From the NCBI GenBank assembly GCA_902795665.1, contig CADBMA010000116.1, positions 1 through 17,467 of the forward strand: a stretch of DNA of 17,467 bases. The letters are read 5' to 3'. The notes beneath the pieces were generated by a model. It worked only from the letters and a program-made list of their open reading frames with translations, was not told the origin of the DNA and searched no databases. Below, in pieces: positions 1-5,836 of the stretch. The stretch comes from an uncultured Rhodospirillales bacterium. GTDB lineage: Bacteria > Pseudomonadota > Alphaproteobacteria > RF32 > CAG-239. Position numbers and translations under genes: made by a program. Within the stretch, counting starts at the first letter, position 1. The number at the start of each line of letters is the position of its first letter.

Positions 1-72
1 TTCAAACAAAAAAGTCAACGAATAGATTATCAATCTTATCTCCCAGCGCTTTACATTCTTGCTGATAATTAG
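1..72 (+). CDS. 3' end of a truncated upstream gene, product unknown
   Basis: Frame 1 is open from the first base and ends at TAG (70-72), giving about 23 C-terminal residues that end in ALYILADN. A rho-independent terminator follows 34 nt downstream, which is what one expects after a + strand gene end. The residues are too few to name a family. The opposite strand is also open across this stretch but has no start codon and would run through the terminator hairpin, so I prefer the + strand reading. Confidence is low because of the length. Confidence 0.35.
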   Translation, partial: FKQKSQRIDYQSYLPALYILADN

Positions 73-106
73 TCCGATAATCGCAAAGTATCGCGCACCA
101 TTTTTG

Positions 107-140
107 AAAACCGCCTATTTAATGGCGGTTTTTGCTTTGT
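107..140 (+). terminator. Rho-independent terminator
   Basis: A perfect 9-bp stem (AAAACCGCC 107-115 with GGCGGTTTT 124-132) encloses an 8-nt loop and runs into a T-rich tract. It would end transcription of the gene whose last codons lie at 1-72. The A-run on its left side means it could also work on the minus strand. Confidence 0.85.
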
Positions 141-168
141 TGGGACTACCTCTCACAAAGTACGGTAG

Positions 169-219
169 TTTGTTTTAAAAATGGCAATTTTCCATAAATT
201 ATCGGAGTTTTTACATTTA
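169..219 (+). repeat. Imperfect direct repeat, copy A
   Basis: Aligned by eye, this stretch resembles 1400-1453 over about 50 nt. Shared pieces are TTTGTTTT, an A-rich run, GCAATT and a TTATCGGA-TTTTTA block, with a few small gaps. Each copy can form a short hairpin in its middle: ATGG/CCAT here, TAGC/GCTA in copy B. The two copies flank the HExxH gene. They could be related terminators or ends of a transferred unit. Confidence 0.4.
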
Positions 220-244
220 CAGATATCTGAAAATATGGTAATAT
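216..244 (+). promoter_or_regulatory. Sigma70-like promoter of the HExxH gene
   Basis: TTTACA (216-221) and TAATAT (239-244) are separated by exactly 17 nt, a near-consensus housekeeping promoter. Transcription would start near 251, shortly before the ribosome binding site at 258-262. It supports independent expression of the gene starting at 269. Confidence 0.6.
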
Positions 245-268
245 AAGTGCAAAATTTAGGAGAAAAAA

Positions 269-1351
269 ATGGATATTGAATTTGTCTCTACAGAAATGTC
301 ATGTATTTATGGTTATATGCTCGCCAATGAGAAATTTCATACGCTTATGCTTAATGAGCAGGATATCGCTTTTTTTGATTGTATGAAAAAAATGCAACAC
401 AATATCTGTGAAGGAAACATAAATAATATCGATGAACTTAATAATTTTATAAAACAACAACTTTCCGACAGACCTGAAAAAGTAGAGCAATTTTCCCGTG
501 ACAGCATTAAAGAAATGCAAGAATATTCCTCATTTTATCAGCAAAATGCAGAGACCATAAAACAATACAAACAAGCCGCTGAAGAAAGACAAACAGACGC
601 CCAAAAAGGGTATTCACAAGATTTGTCGAAATTATATGATTTTTTTGATGTTGACAAAAATTTCAAATGTTATGGATTTTTGGTTCCTGTACCCCAAAAA
701 GCAGTAGATGGATTTGCATTAACCAATAACTCATTTATGGTGTGTTTTGAAACTTTGAAAAAAAATGATGAAAAATACATTGGAAACTCTTTGTTACCGG
801 AGAGAAAAGTTTCTACACCTTTGCATGAATCCACACACGTTTTATTTCAAAATTCAAAAATAAAACAAGATTTGAAAAACAAACAAGGAACAGGAGCTAA
901 TAAACTTTTATCCGTTTTGGATAAGTACTTTAATGAGCATCCAGATTCAAAAGGGCGTTCTGCAATATTAGCTGTTGACGAAGCTCTCGCTGCATGTTCA
1001 AGTATGGTTGTTAATACGAAATATAAACCAAACGAAAAATTTGATATATTTTATTATGATTTTGAAGGGGCAAATGAATTAGCAAAAAGTTTTTACCCTG
1101 TATATCAAGAATATATGAAACAAGGTAAAAAACTAGATGATAATTTTTGGATGCGAGCAGCTACCAATTTTGAATTGCATCAAAGAATTTTATCTATAAG
1201 AGGCAAATTACCACATTCAACAACAGTCTTAAAGCCAAAAACTCTTGATAAACTTAGAGGTATAGGAAACAAAGAAGTATTAGGACCAGTCGAAAAGACA
1301 AGTTTAGATATGCGAGAGATTCAACAAAAAGCAATGCAAAATCAAAAATAA
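269..1351 (+). CDS. Putative intracellular HExxH zinc metallopeptidase, family not recognised
   Basis: A 360-residue protein with no signal peptide or membrane segment. The visible hallmark is HESTH at residues 186-190, an HExxH zinc site, preceded by STPL as in many metallopeptidases. Glu238 in VDEAL lies 48 residues after the second His and is a reasonable third zinc ligand, which would make it gluzincin-like. Residues 40-115 are highly charged and probably helical or coiled. I do not recognise the rest, so substrate and role are unknown. The ATG at 269 has a good AGGAG (258-262) six bases upstream and a near-consensus promoter. The gene is monocistronic. Its coding sequence is very AT-rich (about 28% GC in the 60 bases from 601), lower than the core genes to the right, which together with the flanking repeats suggests acquisition. 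The reading frame is secure; the protease call rests on one motif and a plausible glutamate. Confidence 0.75.
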   Translation: MDIEFVSTEMSCIYGYMLANEKFHTLMLNEQDIAFFDCMKKMQHNICEGNINNIDELNNFIKQQLSDRPEKVEQFSRDSIKEMQEYSSFYQQNAETIKQYKQAAEERQTDAQKGYSQDLSKLYDFFDVDKNFKCYGFLVPVPQKAVDGFALTNNSFMVCFETLKKNDEKYIGNSLLPERKVSTPLHESTHVLFQNSKIKQDLKNKQGTGANKLLSVLDKYFNEHPDSKGRSAILAVDEALAACSSMVVNTKYKPNEKFDIFYYDFEGANELAKSFYPVYQEYMKQGKKLDDNFWMRAATNFELHQRILSIRGKLPHSTTVLKPKTLDKLRGIGNKEVLGPVEKTSLDMREIQQKAMQNQK

Positions 1352-1388
1352 TGTTAATTTTAATATTAAATAATTTCAACTCTTTCCC

Positions 1389-1453
1389 AAAAAGTCAGAT
1401 TGTTTGTTTTTCGAAAATAGCAATTCCGCTAAAATTATCGGACTTTTTATATA
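1389..1453. terminator. Probable bidirectional terminator / repeat copy B
   Basis: This lies between two convergent genes. AAAAAGTC (1389-1396) is the reverse complement of GACTTTTT (1441-1448), enclosing a region with its own short hairpins (TCCG 1425-1428 with CGGA 1439-1442). T-rich runs follow on the + strand, and the minus strand ends in the T-run opposite 1389-1393. It could terminate both the HExxH gene and the YgjV-like gene. From about 1400 it is also the second copy of the repeat at 169-219. Confidence 0.45.
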
Positions 1454-1470
1454 TTTTTTTCATTGTATAT

Positions 1471-1980
1471 TCAGGTATTATAACGGTCAGACTTTTTATA
1501 TTTTAGAAAAGAGAAGAAGTTGCTCAAAATTACCAAAATTTCTAATAATCCAGCCCAGTTTTTAATGCTTATTTGATAAGCTAAAAATGCAAAGCAATTT
1601 AATCCTCCCACAACGCGCATTTGTTGCGGAGGCAACCACCAAATGCAAAACAATGATACCGATGTGGTTGCTATAACCAAAATTGATGAAATTCCGGCAT
1701 AAGTATAAAACAAAATAGCAAGGTACAGACTTTGAAACAAGATATATCCGAACAGCCATCTTTTATTTAATCTTTCTTTTATATTGGCGATTATTAGCAT
1801 AAAAAATACTGCCATAAAAACATATGCACCGCTTAGTGAATCTAAAAAATATAGTCCAAAAGCCGTAAAAACTTTTGCCAACAAATTCAACAAAAGCATC
1901 ATCTTTTTATGCTTCATAAAACGACTCAAGCAATAGCAAGCATAATTAAGAGCAGTAAAAAAATATCCAAGCCAAATCAC
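1471..1980 (-). CDS. Small multispanning inner-membrane protein, YgjV-like
   Basis: A 169-residue hydrophobic protein with roughly five or six predicted membrane segments separated by short basic loops, ending in a lysine-rich tail. The opening WLGYFF and the C-terminal WAGLLEILVILSNFFSF stretch resemble the YgjV inner-membrane family (PF10688; the E. coli member is about 180 residues), whose function is unknown. I hold this assignment only moderately. It starts at GTG (1978-1980), supported by a strong AGGAG (1992-1988 on the minus strand) seven bases away. The gene is convergent with the HExxH gene and has no operon partner in the window. Confidence 0.7.
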   Translation of the reverse strand: MIWLGYFFTALNYACYCLSRFMKHKKMMLLLNLLAKVFTAFGLYFLDSLSGAYVFMAVFFMLIIANIKERLNKRWLFGYILFQSLYLAILFYTYAGISSILVIATTSVSLFCIWWLPPQQMRVVGGLNCFAFLAYQISIKNWAGLLEILVILSNFFSFLKYKKSDRYNT

Positions 1981-2125
1981 TTAATCTCTCCTAAATTTTA
2001 TAAATATAAAAACTAATAATTAAGAAATTACTAAATTAAGGGAATTAATTTTTGTTCTTAATACTTCGAATTGTTTTTTTAAAGCGGCAGATACCTTGAC
2101 AAAATCTGATAATTTGGAGGCATGA

Positions 2126-2377
2126 CCGTTTCATTTTTGCAAAAAACTTGACAAAAACAAAAGCGGTGAAGTAGAAGTGGTCAACATTAAATTAAGCAAA
2201 GAAAAGATTCCTGACCTGCACAAGCAAAACGGCTTCTATCCGGCATATCACATGAATAAAAAAAATTGGATAACCATTGTTCTGAATGATACTGTTGATG
2301 ACAGTATTTTATCTGATTTACTTGAAGAAAGTCATAATTTCACCATTGGGCACAAGGATTATCAACGAAGAAATTAA
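2126..2377 (+). pseudogene. Decayed MmcQ/YjbR-family protein, C-terminal half
   Basis: The stretch reads FYPAYHMNKKNWITIVLND and then an LLEESHNF-like helix, the C-terminal signature of MmcQ/YjbR proteins (double-wing DNA-binding fold, normally about 110-120 residues). The same frame extends upstream of the first usable start (GTG 2177, without a ribosome binding site) to codon 2126, where a TGA (2123-2125) interrupts it. Beyond that stop the frame remains open but does not look like the family's N-terminal half, and too few residues separate it from the conserved part. A full-length protein therefore cannot be made. If translated from GTG 2177 the product is 66 residues. I read it as a remnant left by deletion and a nonsense change; a short expressed variant is the alternative. 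Confidence 0.65.
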
Positions 2378-2426
2378 TCGTCAAAGAAAAATATATATGG
2401 TTATAAATAAGGGGAGGGCGTTTTTT

Positions 2427-2484
2427 TGCAAGCCATAATCACTTTTTGCTTGCATTTAGACAAAAAAGCCATATAATAGCTTTG
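2427..2484 (+). promoter_or_regulatory. Promoter of the first paralogue, with inverted repeat
   Basis: TTGCAT (2450-2455) and a perfect TATAAT (2472-2477) are 16 nt apart, placing the transcription start near 2484 and giving a leader of about 37 nt. TGCAAGC (2427-2433) is repeated in inverted form as GCTTGCA (2448-2454), overlapping the -35 box, a possible operator. The block from CCATAAT to the ATG is largely conserved in front of the second paralogue at 3531. Confidence 0.6.
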
Positions 2485-2520
2485 TGAAAGATATTATTAA
2501 TTAATTAAAACCCTAAAAAC

Positions 2521-3267
2521 ATGAAAAATTACATTTCAGAAAAAACCGGAATCAGCATGGCCGAACTCAATACCATGAGCTGGCAAGACATGGTCGACAA
2601 CGTCATCCTCCCCAAACTGGCCGGAGGAAGTAACCGCTGCCACATCAGCGACGACTTCATGATCTTCATGGCCAAATTTGGTCGTGAGTGCCAGCGAGAG
2701 GATTGGCAACACAACACAAGGCTGACGCCAATCCTTTACACCATTGCCATGCAGCGTCTGAGTAAAGGAGCGCTGCTCCACAAAACAGTGGATTTTCGGA
2801 CTCAGCTGCCGAAAAAATATATGGAGTATAGCTCCATGCATGACAATTTCGGCATCATGACTGAGGGCTGTCTGGAGTTCATTTATAATGGGCTTAAGCA
2901 CGCAGCCATGATTAACGAGACAAATCGTTATGCCGTTATTCAGTGCTTCGGGATAATGAAATATCTCGATGCCAACGGAAAAGTGCAGGGGGAATTTTCT
3001 CTCGCCTGCCCAAACCCCGAAGAGAACGGCGCCAAAATGTACGCCATCGCTGAAAAAATTGTTGAAAAATCAGCCGATACAATAACGATTTATCAACAAT
3101 ACGCCACACCTGATCAGTGGCAAAAGCACAAAAGATGGCTGAAAGAAAAGCTGCCTTTCTTCAGTGAAACCGATTTTCTTTTCCGCGTCTATGATGGAAA
3201 AGGTCGAAATTGGTTCCAGCGTCGCAAGGATCGGCGCAACATCATGAAGGAAATTGCAGCCACATGA
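2521..3267 (+). CDS. Uncharacterised protein, paralogue 1 of a tandem pair
   Basis: A 248-residue soluble protein of no family I recognise. It has no signal peptide or membrane helix. It aligns along its whole length with the product of 3531-4265, at roughly one third identity by eye. Shared islands are MKNYIS at the start, WQDMVD and ILPKLAGG (residues 21-36), DDFM, IAMQRL, PKKY, and near the C-terminus DQW-KHK-WL followed by a basic RRK-R segment. The conserved C-terminal aromatic and basic residues could suit nucleic-acid or protein binding, but that is speculation. No Shine-Dalgarno sequence precedes the ATG (leader ends CCCTAAAAAC). Its codons favour C and G more than its neighbours (about 58% GC over 2581-2640), pointing to recent acquisition. 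Promoter and terminator are its own. Confidence 0.8.
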   Translation: MKNYISEKTGISMAELNTMSWQDMVDNVILPKLAGGSNRCHISDDFMIFMAKFGRECQREDWQHNTRLTPILYTIAMQRLSKGALLHKTVDFRTQLPKKYMEYSSMHDNFGIMTEGCLEFIYNGLKHAAMINETNRYAVIQCFGIMKYLDANGKVQGEFSLACPNPEENGAKMYAIAEKIVEKSADTITIYQQYATPDQWQKHKRWLKEKLPFFSETDFLFRVYDGKGRNWFQRRKDRRNIMKEIAAT

Positions 3268-3306
3268 AAAAAGTCTTCCTGCCCTAAAAGCAGGAAGACT
3301 TTTTGG
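3268..3306 (+). terminator. Strong rho-independent terminator after paralogue 1
   Basis: A perfect 15-bp stem (3268-3282 with 3290-3304) with a 7-nt loop starts immediately after the TGA stop and ends in five T. It separates the two paralogues into independent transcription units. Confidence 0.93.
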
Positions 3307-3440
3307 TAATCAGAAACCTACCGGCCAAGCCGAGAGTATCTTATTTGTAGTTTGTTAAATTACCACTTTAATAATACCCTATTTAGACAAAAGACAAGCA
3401 TTTTTCACTAAAATATAAGAGCAGAAGTTATTTTTGCCTA

Positions 3441-3486
3441 CCATAATTATTTTTTGCTTGCAATTGGACAAAAAGGACTGTATGAT
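3441..3486 (+). promoter_or_regulatory. Promoter of the second paralogue, conserved with the first
   Basis: TTGCAA (3458-3463), a 17-nt spacer and TATGAT (3481-3486) form a sigma70-like promoter. The preceding CCATAAT, T-run and GCTTGCA, and the following GGACAAAAA, nearly match the region before 2521. The inverted repeat seen upstream of the first paralogue is not fully kept here. Apart from the terminator at its left end, I saw nothing else in the 3268-3530 gap. Confidence 0.55.
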
Positions 3487-3530
3487 GACTTCATATAAAA
3501 ATATTATTGTTAAATTAATACCTATAAAAC

Positions 3531-4265
3531 ATGAAAAATTACATTTCAAAAACAACAGGAGTGCCGCTCTCTGTGCTTGAAAACATGGGCTGGCAAGACA
3601 TGGTGGATGAAATTATCCTTCCCAAACTGGCAGGAGGAGAAGATCGCGGCTGCGTTCACGATGACTTCATGACCTTTATGACCGAGTTTGCTAACGAATG
3701 TATCATCCTTGACAAAGAAAACTCAACTCTGTTGAGCGTTGTCTTGTTTCACATCGCCATGCAGCGTCTGACCAGAGGCGGATTGAAGCACGAGTTTTAT
3801 CCCGTGCAGATGCCAAAAAAGTATCGGGCGTACAGTCCATCAAATGGAAGCCCACTCACTCCAGCCTGCATAAAATTCATCTGCAAGGGGTTACCGATTG
3901 CGGTATCTTTTGCTCCATGCCGAGATTATGCTCTTACGCAAGCATGGGGACTAGTGGAGAATTTGGAGCCGGAAGGCGGTTTCGATAATAAGTTCTCGTT
4001 GCAGTGCGACGATATTATTGAAACAAACAAAGTGCTCTACAATGTCGGTTTACAGATTGTAGAGGAATGGTCAAGTAGGATGAGCCTGTTCAACCATTTT
4101 GCCACCACCGATCAGTGGCACAAACACAAAAAATGGTTGGCTGCCCACTTGGGAACAGACTTCTCTTGGGACCTCTTTTACAAGAGGGTATGCTCCAAAG
4201 ATACCCACTGGATCCGCAGCCGAAAGGAAAGGCACATCATAAAAATGGAAATCCTTTCTGAGTAA
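3531..4265 (+). CDS. Uncharacterised protein, paralogue 2 of a tandem pair
   Basis: A 244-residue soluble protein, homologous end to end with the product of 2521-3267. It keeps MKNYIS, WQDMVD, LPKLAGG, DDFM-FM, IAMQRL, PKKY, DQW-KHK-WL and the basic C-terminal segment. The middle third (about residues 90-170) is the most diverged. No signal peptide, membrane helix or known catalytic motif was seen. As with its partner, the ATG follows an A-rich leader without a Shine-Dalgarno sequence (CCTATAAAAC), and the gene sits between its own promoter and terminator. Divergence is large, so the duplication is old or the two copies arrived together; retention of both with matching upstream regions suggests selected, co-regulated functions. 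Function is unknown. Confidence 0.8.
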   Translation: MKNYISKTTGVPLSVLENMGWQDMVDEIILPKLAGGEDRGCVHDDFMTFMTEFANECIILDKENSTLLSVVLFHIAMQRLTRGGLKHEFYPVQMPKKYRAYSPSNGSPLTPACIKFICKGLPIAVSFAPCRDYALTQAWGLVENLEPEGGFDNKFSLQCDDIIETNKVLYNVGLQIVEEWSSRMSLFNHFATTDQWHKHKKWLAAHLGTDFSWDLFYKRVCSKDTHWIRSRKERHIIKMEILSE

Positions 4266-4271
4266 AAAACT

Positions 4272-4300
4272 AAGCAACCTTGCAAAAGGTTGCTTTTTTT
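4272..4300 (+). terminator. Rho-independent terminator after paralogue 2
   Basis: A 10-bp stem (AAGCAACCTT 4272-4281 with AAGGTTGCTT 4286-4295) closes a GCAA loop and runs into a T tract at 4294-4300, starting six bases after the TAA stop. It marks the right edge of the accessory region. Confidence 0.92.
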
Positions 4301-4343
4301 ATTCTAAATCCTTGTTTGCCTGTTTATCAATGCGTTTTTATGC

Positions 4344-4373
4344 TTGATTATTTTTGCCACAGGTGGTTATATT
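4344..4373 (+). promoter_or_regulatory. Putative promoter of the murA operon
   Basis: TTGATT (4344-4349) and TATATT (4368-4373) are 18 nt apart in the short gap between the preceding terminator and the small gene at 4402. It is the best match in the gap and is in the right place to drive the five-gene unit to 8622. Confidence 0.45.
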
Positions 4374-4401
4374 CTCATCAAGATAATATAAGGAATGCAA
4401 T

Positions 4402-4545
4402 ATGTCAGATAAAAAAAGAACACGCGCCGATGAGCGTTTTGAACGCGAAGCTAAAATGCTGCAAAAAAATTTAGAAAAACGCAAAAAACAACAGGCCGAA
4501 CTAACCAAGTTAAAAAAGCAAAAAGAAAGCACAAACAATGGATAG
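4402..4545 (+). CDS. Small basic protein encoded upstream of murA
   Basis: A 47-residue protein starting MSDKKRTRADERFEREA and continuing with a lysine, glutamine and leucine-rich stretch that should form one long charged helix. The ATG has AAGGAA (about 4390-4395) at good spacing. It ends at TAG 4543-4545, overlapping the murA start (4538) by 8 nt in another frame, a typical translational-coupling arrangement, and murA itself has only a weak binding site. From memory, other alphaproteobacteria have short arginine/lysine-rich ORFs at this position, but I cannot verify homology here. Possible roles are RNA or ribosome binding, or simply a coupling leader for murA. Function is unknown. Confidence 0.7.
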   Translation: MSDKKRTRADERFEREAKMLQKNLEKRKKQQAELTKLKKQKESTNNG

Positions 4546-5836
4546 ACTAAAAATTAAGGGCGGAAAGCAACTCAATGGGCAAATTTATATAAGTGGTGCC
4601 AAAAATGCCGCACTTCCGCTGATATGCGCCTCTTTATTGACAGATGAAGTGGTTACGCTTACCAATATGCCATTGTTATCGGATATTATTTCAATGAACG
4701 CGCTATTGGAGCAGCTTGGCACCAAAATTGAAAGCCGCGACGAAATAATTGACGGCAATGCCTGCAAAAATTATACTTATTTAACCAAAGAATTCAGCAG
4801 TTTGGTTGCTCCGTATGACTATGTCCGTAAAATGCGTGCTTCATACTATGCGCTGGGGCCTCTATTGGCTCGCAAAGGATATATAGAGCTTTCGCTCCCC
4901 GGAGGATGTGCTATCGGAGCTCGTCCGATGGATATTCACCTTTCTGCATTGGAGCAGATGGGGGCAAATATCGAAATTAAAAATGGTTATGTAATTGCCT
5001 CAGTCGATAAACGACTGAAAGGAACCCACTTGGTGTTTAACATTGCCTCAGTTGGCGCAACTTGCAATGTAATGATGGCTGCAGTTTTAGCCGACGGAAT
5101 AACCATAATTGAAAATGCCGCCCGTGAGCCTGAAATCGGTGATTTGGCCGCAATGCTCAATGATATGGGCGCCAAAATCAGCGGAATTGGAACCTCTGTG
5201 TTGAGAATCGAAGGCGTTGAAAAATTGCACGGAACCATTCATAAAGTAATTCCGGATAGAATAGAGGCCGGATCTTACGCTGTTGCTGCGGCAATTACAC
5301 GCGGCAAAATTGAGTTGATTAACGCTCAGGCAGAAACACTACAGACACCTATCAAAATATTGCGTCAAGCCGGAGTTAAAATTGAAGAAAAACCGCAATC
5401 TATTGTTGTTGATGCACGCGGATGCAAACTTGTCGGTCAAGATTTGATGACTGATTATTACCCCGGATTTCCCACCGATTTGCAGGCACAATTTTTAACA
5501 TTGATGCTCACGGCCGAAGGCGCTTCAATGATTACTGAGACCATATTTGAAAACAGATTTATGCATGTTCCTGAGTTATTGCGGATGGGAGCAAATATCA
5601 ACGTACATGGCCATGCTTCGGCAATTGTCCGCAGCGTTGATAAATTATACGGAGCTCCGGTAATGGCAACAGATCTGCGCGCCTCTTTTGCTTTAGTCCT
5701 TGCCGGATTGATTGCTGAAGGAGAAACAATTGTCAACCGCATATACCATCTTGACCGCGGATATGAAAAATTGGAGCAAAAACTACGCAGCGTTGGTGCT
5801 GACATTGAAAGAATCAACAATAAGGAGGAAGAATAA
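4538..5836 (+). CDS. murA: UDP-N-acetylglucosamine 1-carboxyvinyltransferase
   Basis: MurA transfers enolpyruvate from phosphoenolpyruvate to UDP-GlcNAc, the first committed cytoplasmic step of peptidoglycan synthesis. The 432-residue product shows the family landmarks: GAKNAALP with Lys22 and Asn23, the VRKMRASYYALGPLLAR segment, the catalytic loop LPGGCAIGARP with Cys124 (equivalent to E. coli Cys115), and YPGFPTDLQAQ with Asp314 (equivalent to Asp305). Cys rather than Asp at the loop predicts the fosfomycin-sensitive form. Length and the two-domain inside-out barrel pattern are normal. The ATG overlaps the preceding small gene by 8 nt, and its TAA shares one base with the next start (TAATG), so it is the second gene of a coupled operon. 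A cell wall and peptidoglycan are implied. Confidence 0.98.
   Translation: MDRLKIKGGKQLNGQIYISGAKNAALPLICASLLTDEVVTLTNMPLLSDIISMNALLEQLGTKIESRDEIIDGNACKNYTYLTKEFSSLVAPYDYVRKMRASYYALGPLLARKGYIELSLPGGCAIGARPMDIHLSALEQMGANIEIKNGYVIASVDKRLKGTHLVFNIASVGATCNVMMAAVLADGITIIENAAREPEIGDLAAMLNDMGAKISGIGTSVLRIEGVEKLHGTIHKVIPDRIEAGSYAVAAAITRGKIELINAQAETLQTPIKILRQAGVKIEEKPQSIVVDARGCKLVGQDLMTDYYPGFPTDLQAQFLTLMLTAEGASMITETIFENRFMHVPELLRMGANINVHGHASAIVRSVDKLYGAPVMATDLRASFALVLAGLIAEGETIVNRIYHLDRGYEKLEQKLRSVGADIERINNKEEE

Noticed and set aside
25..100. A sequence ending in CCA at 100, checked as a tRNA or tmRNA 3' end
   Set aside because: There is no T-arm consensus, no acceptor stem partner and no cloverleaf; the CCA is chance.
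2096..2153. Two TTGACA boxes (2096-2101 and 2148-2153) as promoters for the MmcQ-like fragment
   Set aside because: Neither has a -10 box at 16-18 nt, and both lie in or near the decayed coding frame.
2477..2484. A TAnnTTTG motif resembling the Bacteroidetes -7 promoter element before the SD-less gene at 2521
   Set aside because: The matching -33 TTTG/TTG is not at the needed spacing and the paralogue's promoter lacks the motif, while a normal TTGCAT-16-TATAAT pair explains the site.
2536..2901. A 121-residue minus-strand ORF opposite the first paralogue
   Set aside because: It has no SD or promoter, and the + strand frame is conserved in the paralogue at 3531, so this is an antisense shadow.
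4585..5820. Several minus-strand ORFs of 60-120 residues opposite murA
   Set aside because: The + strand encodes a complete, motif-perfect MurA; the antisense frames are by-products of its codon use.
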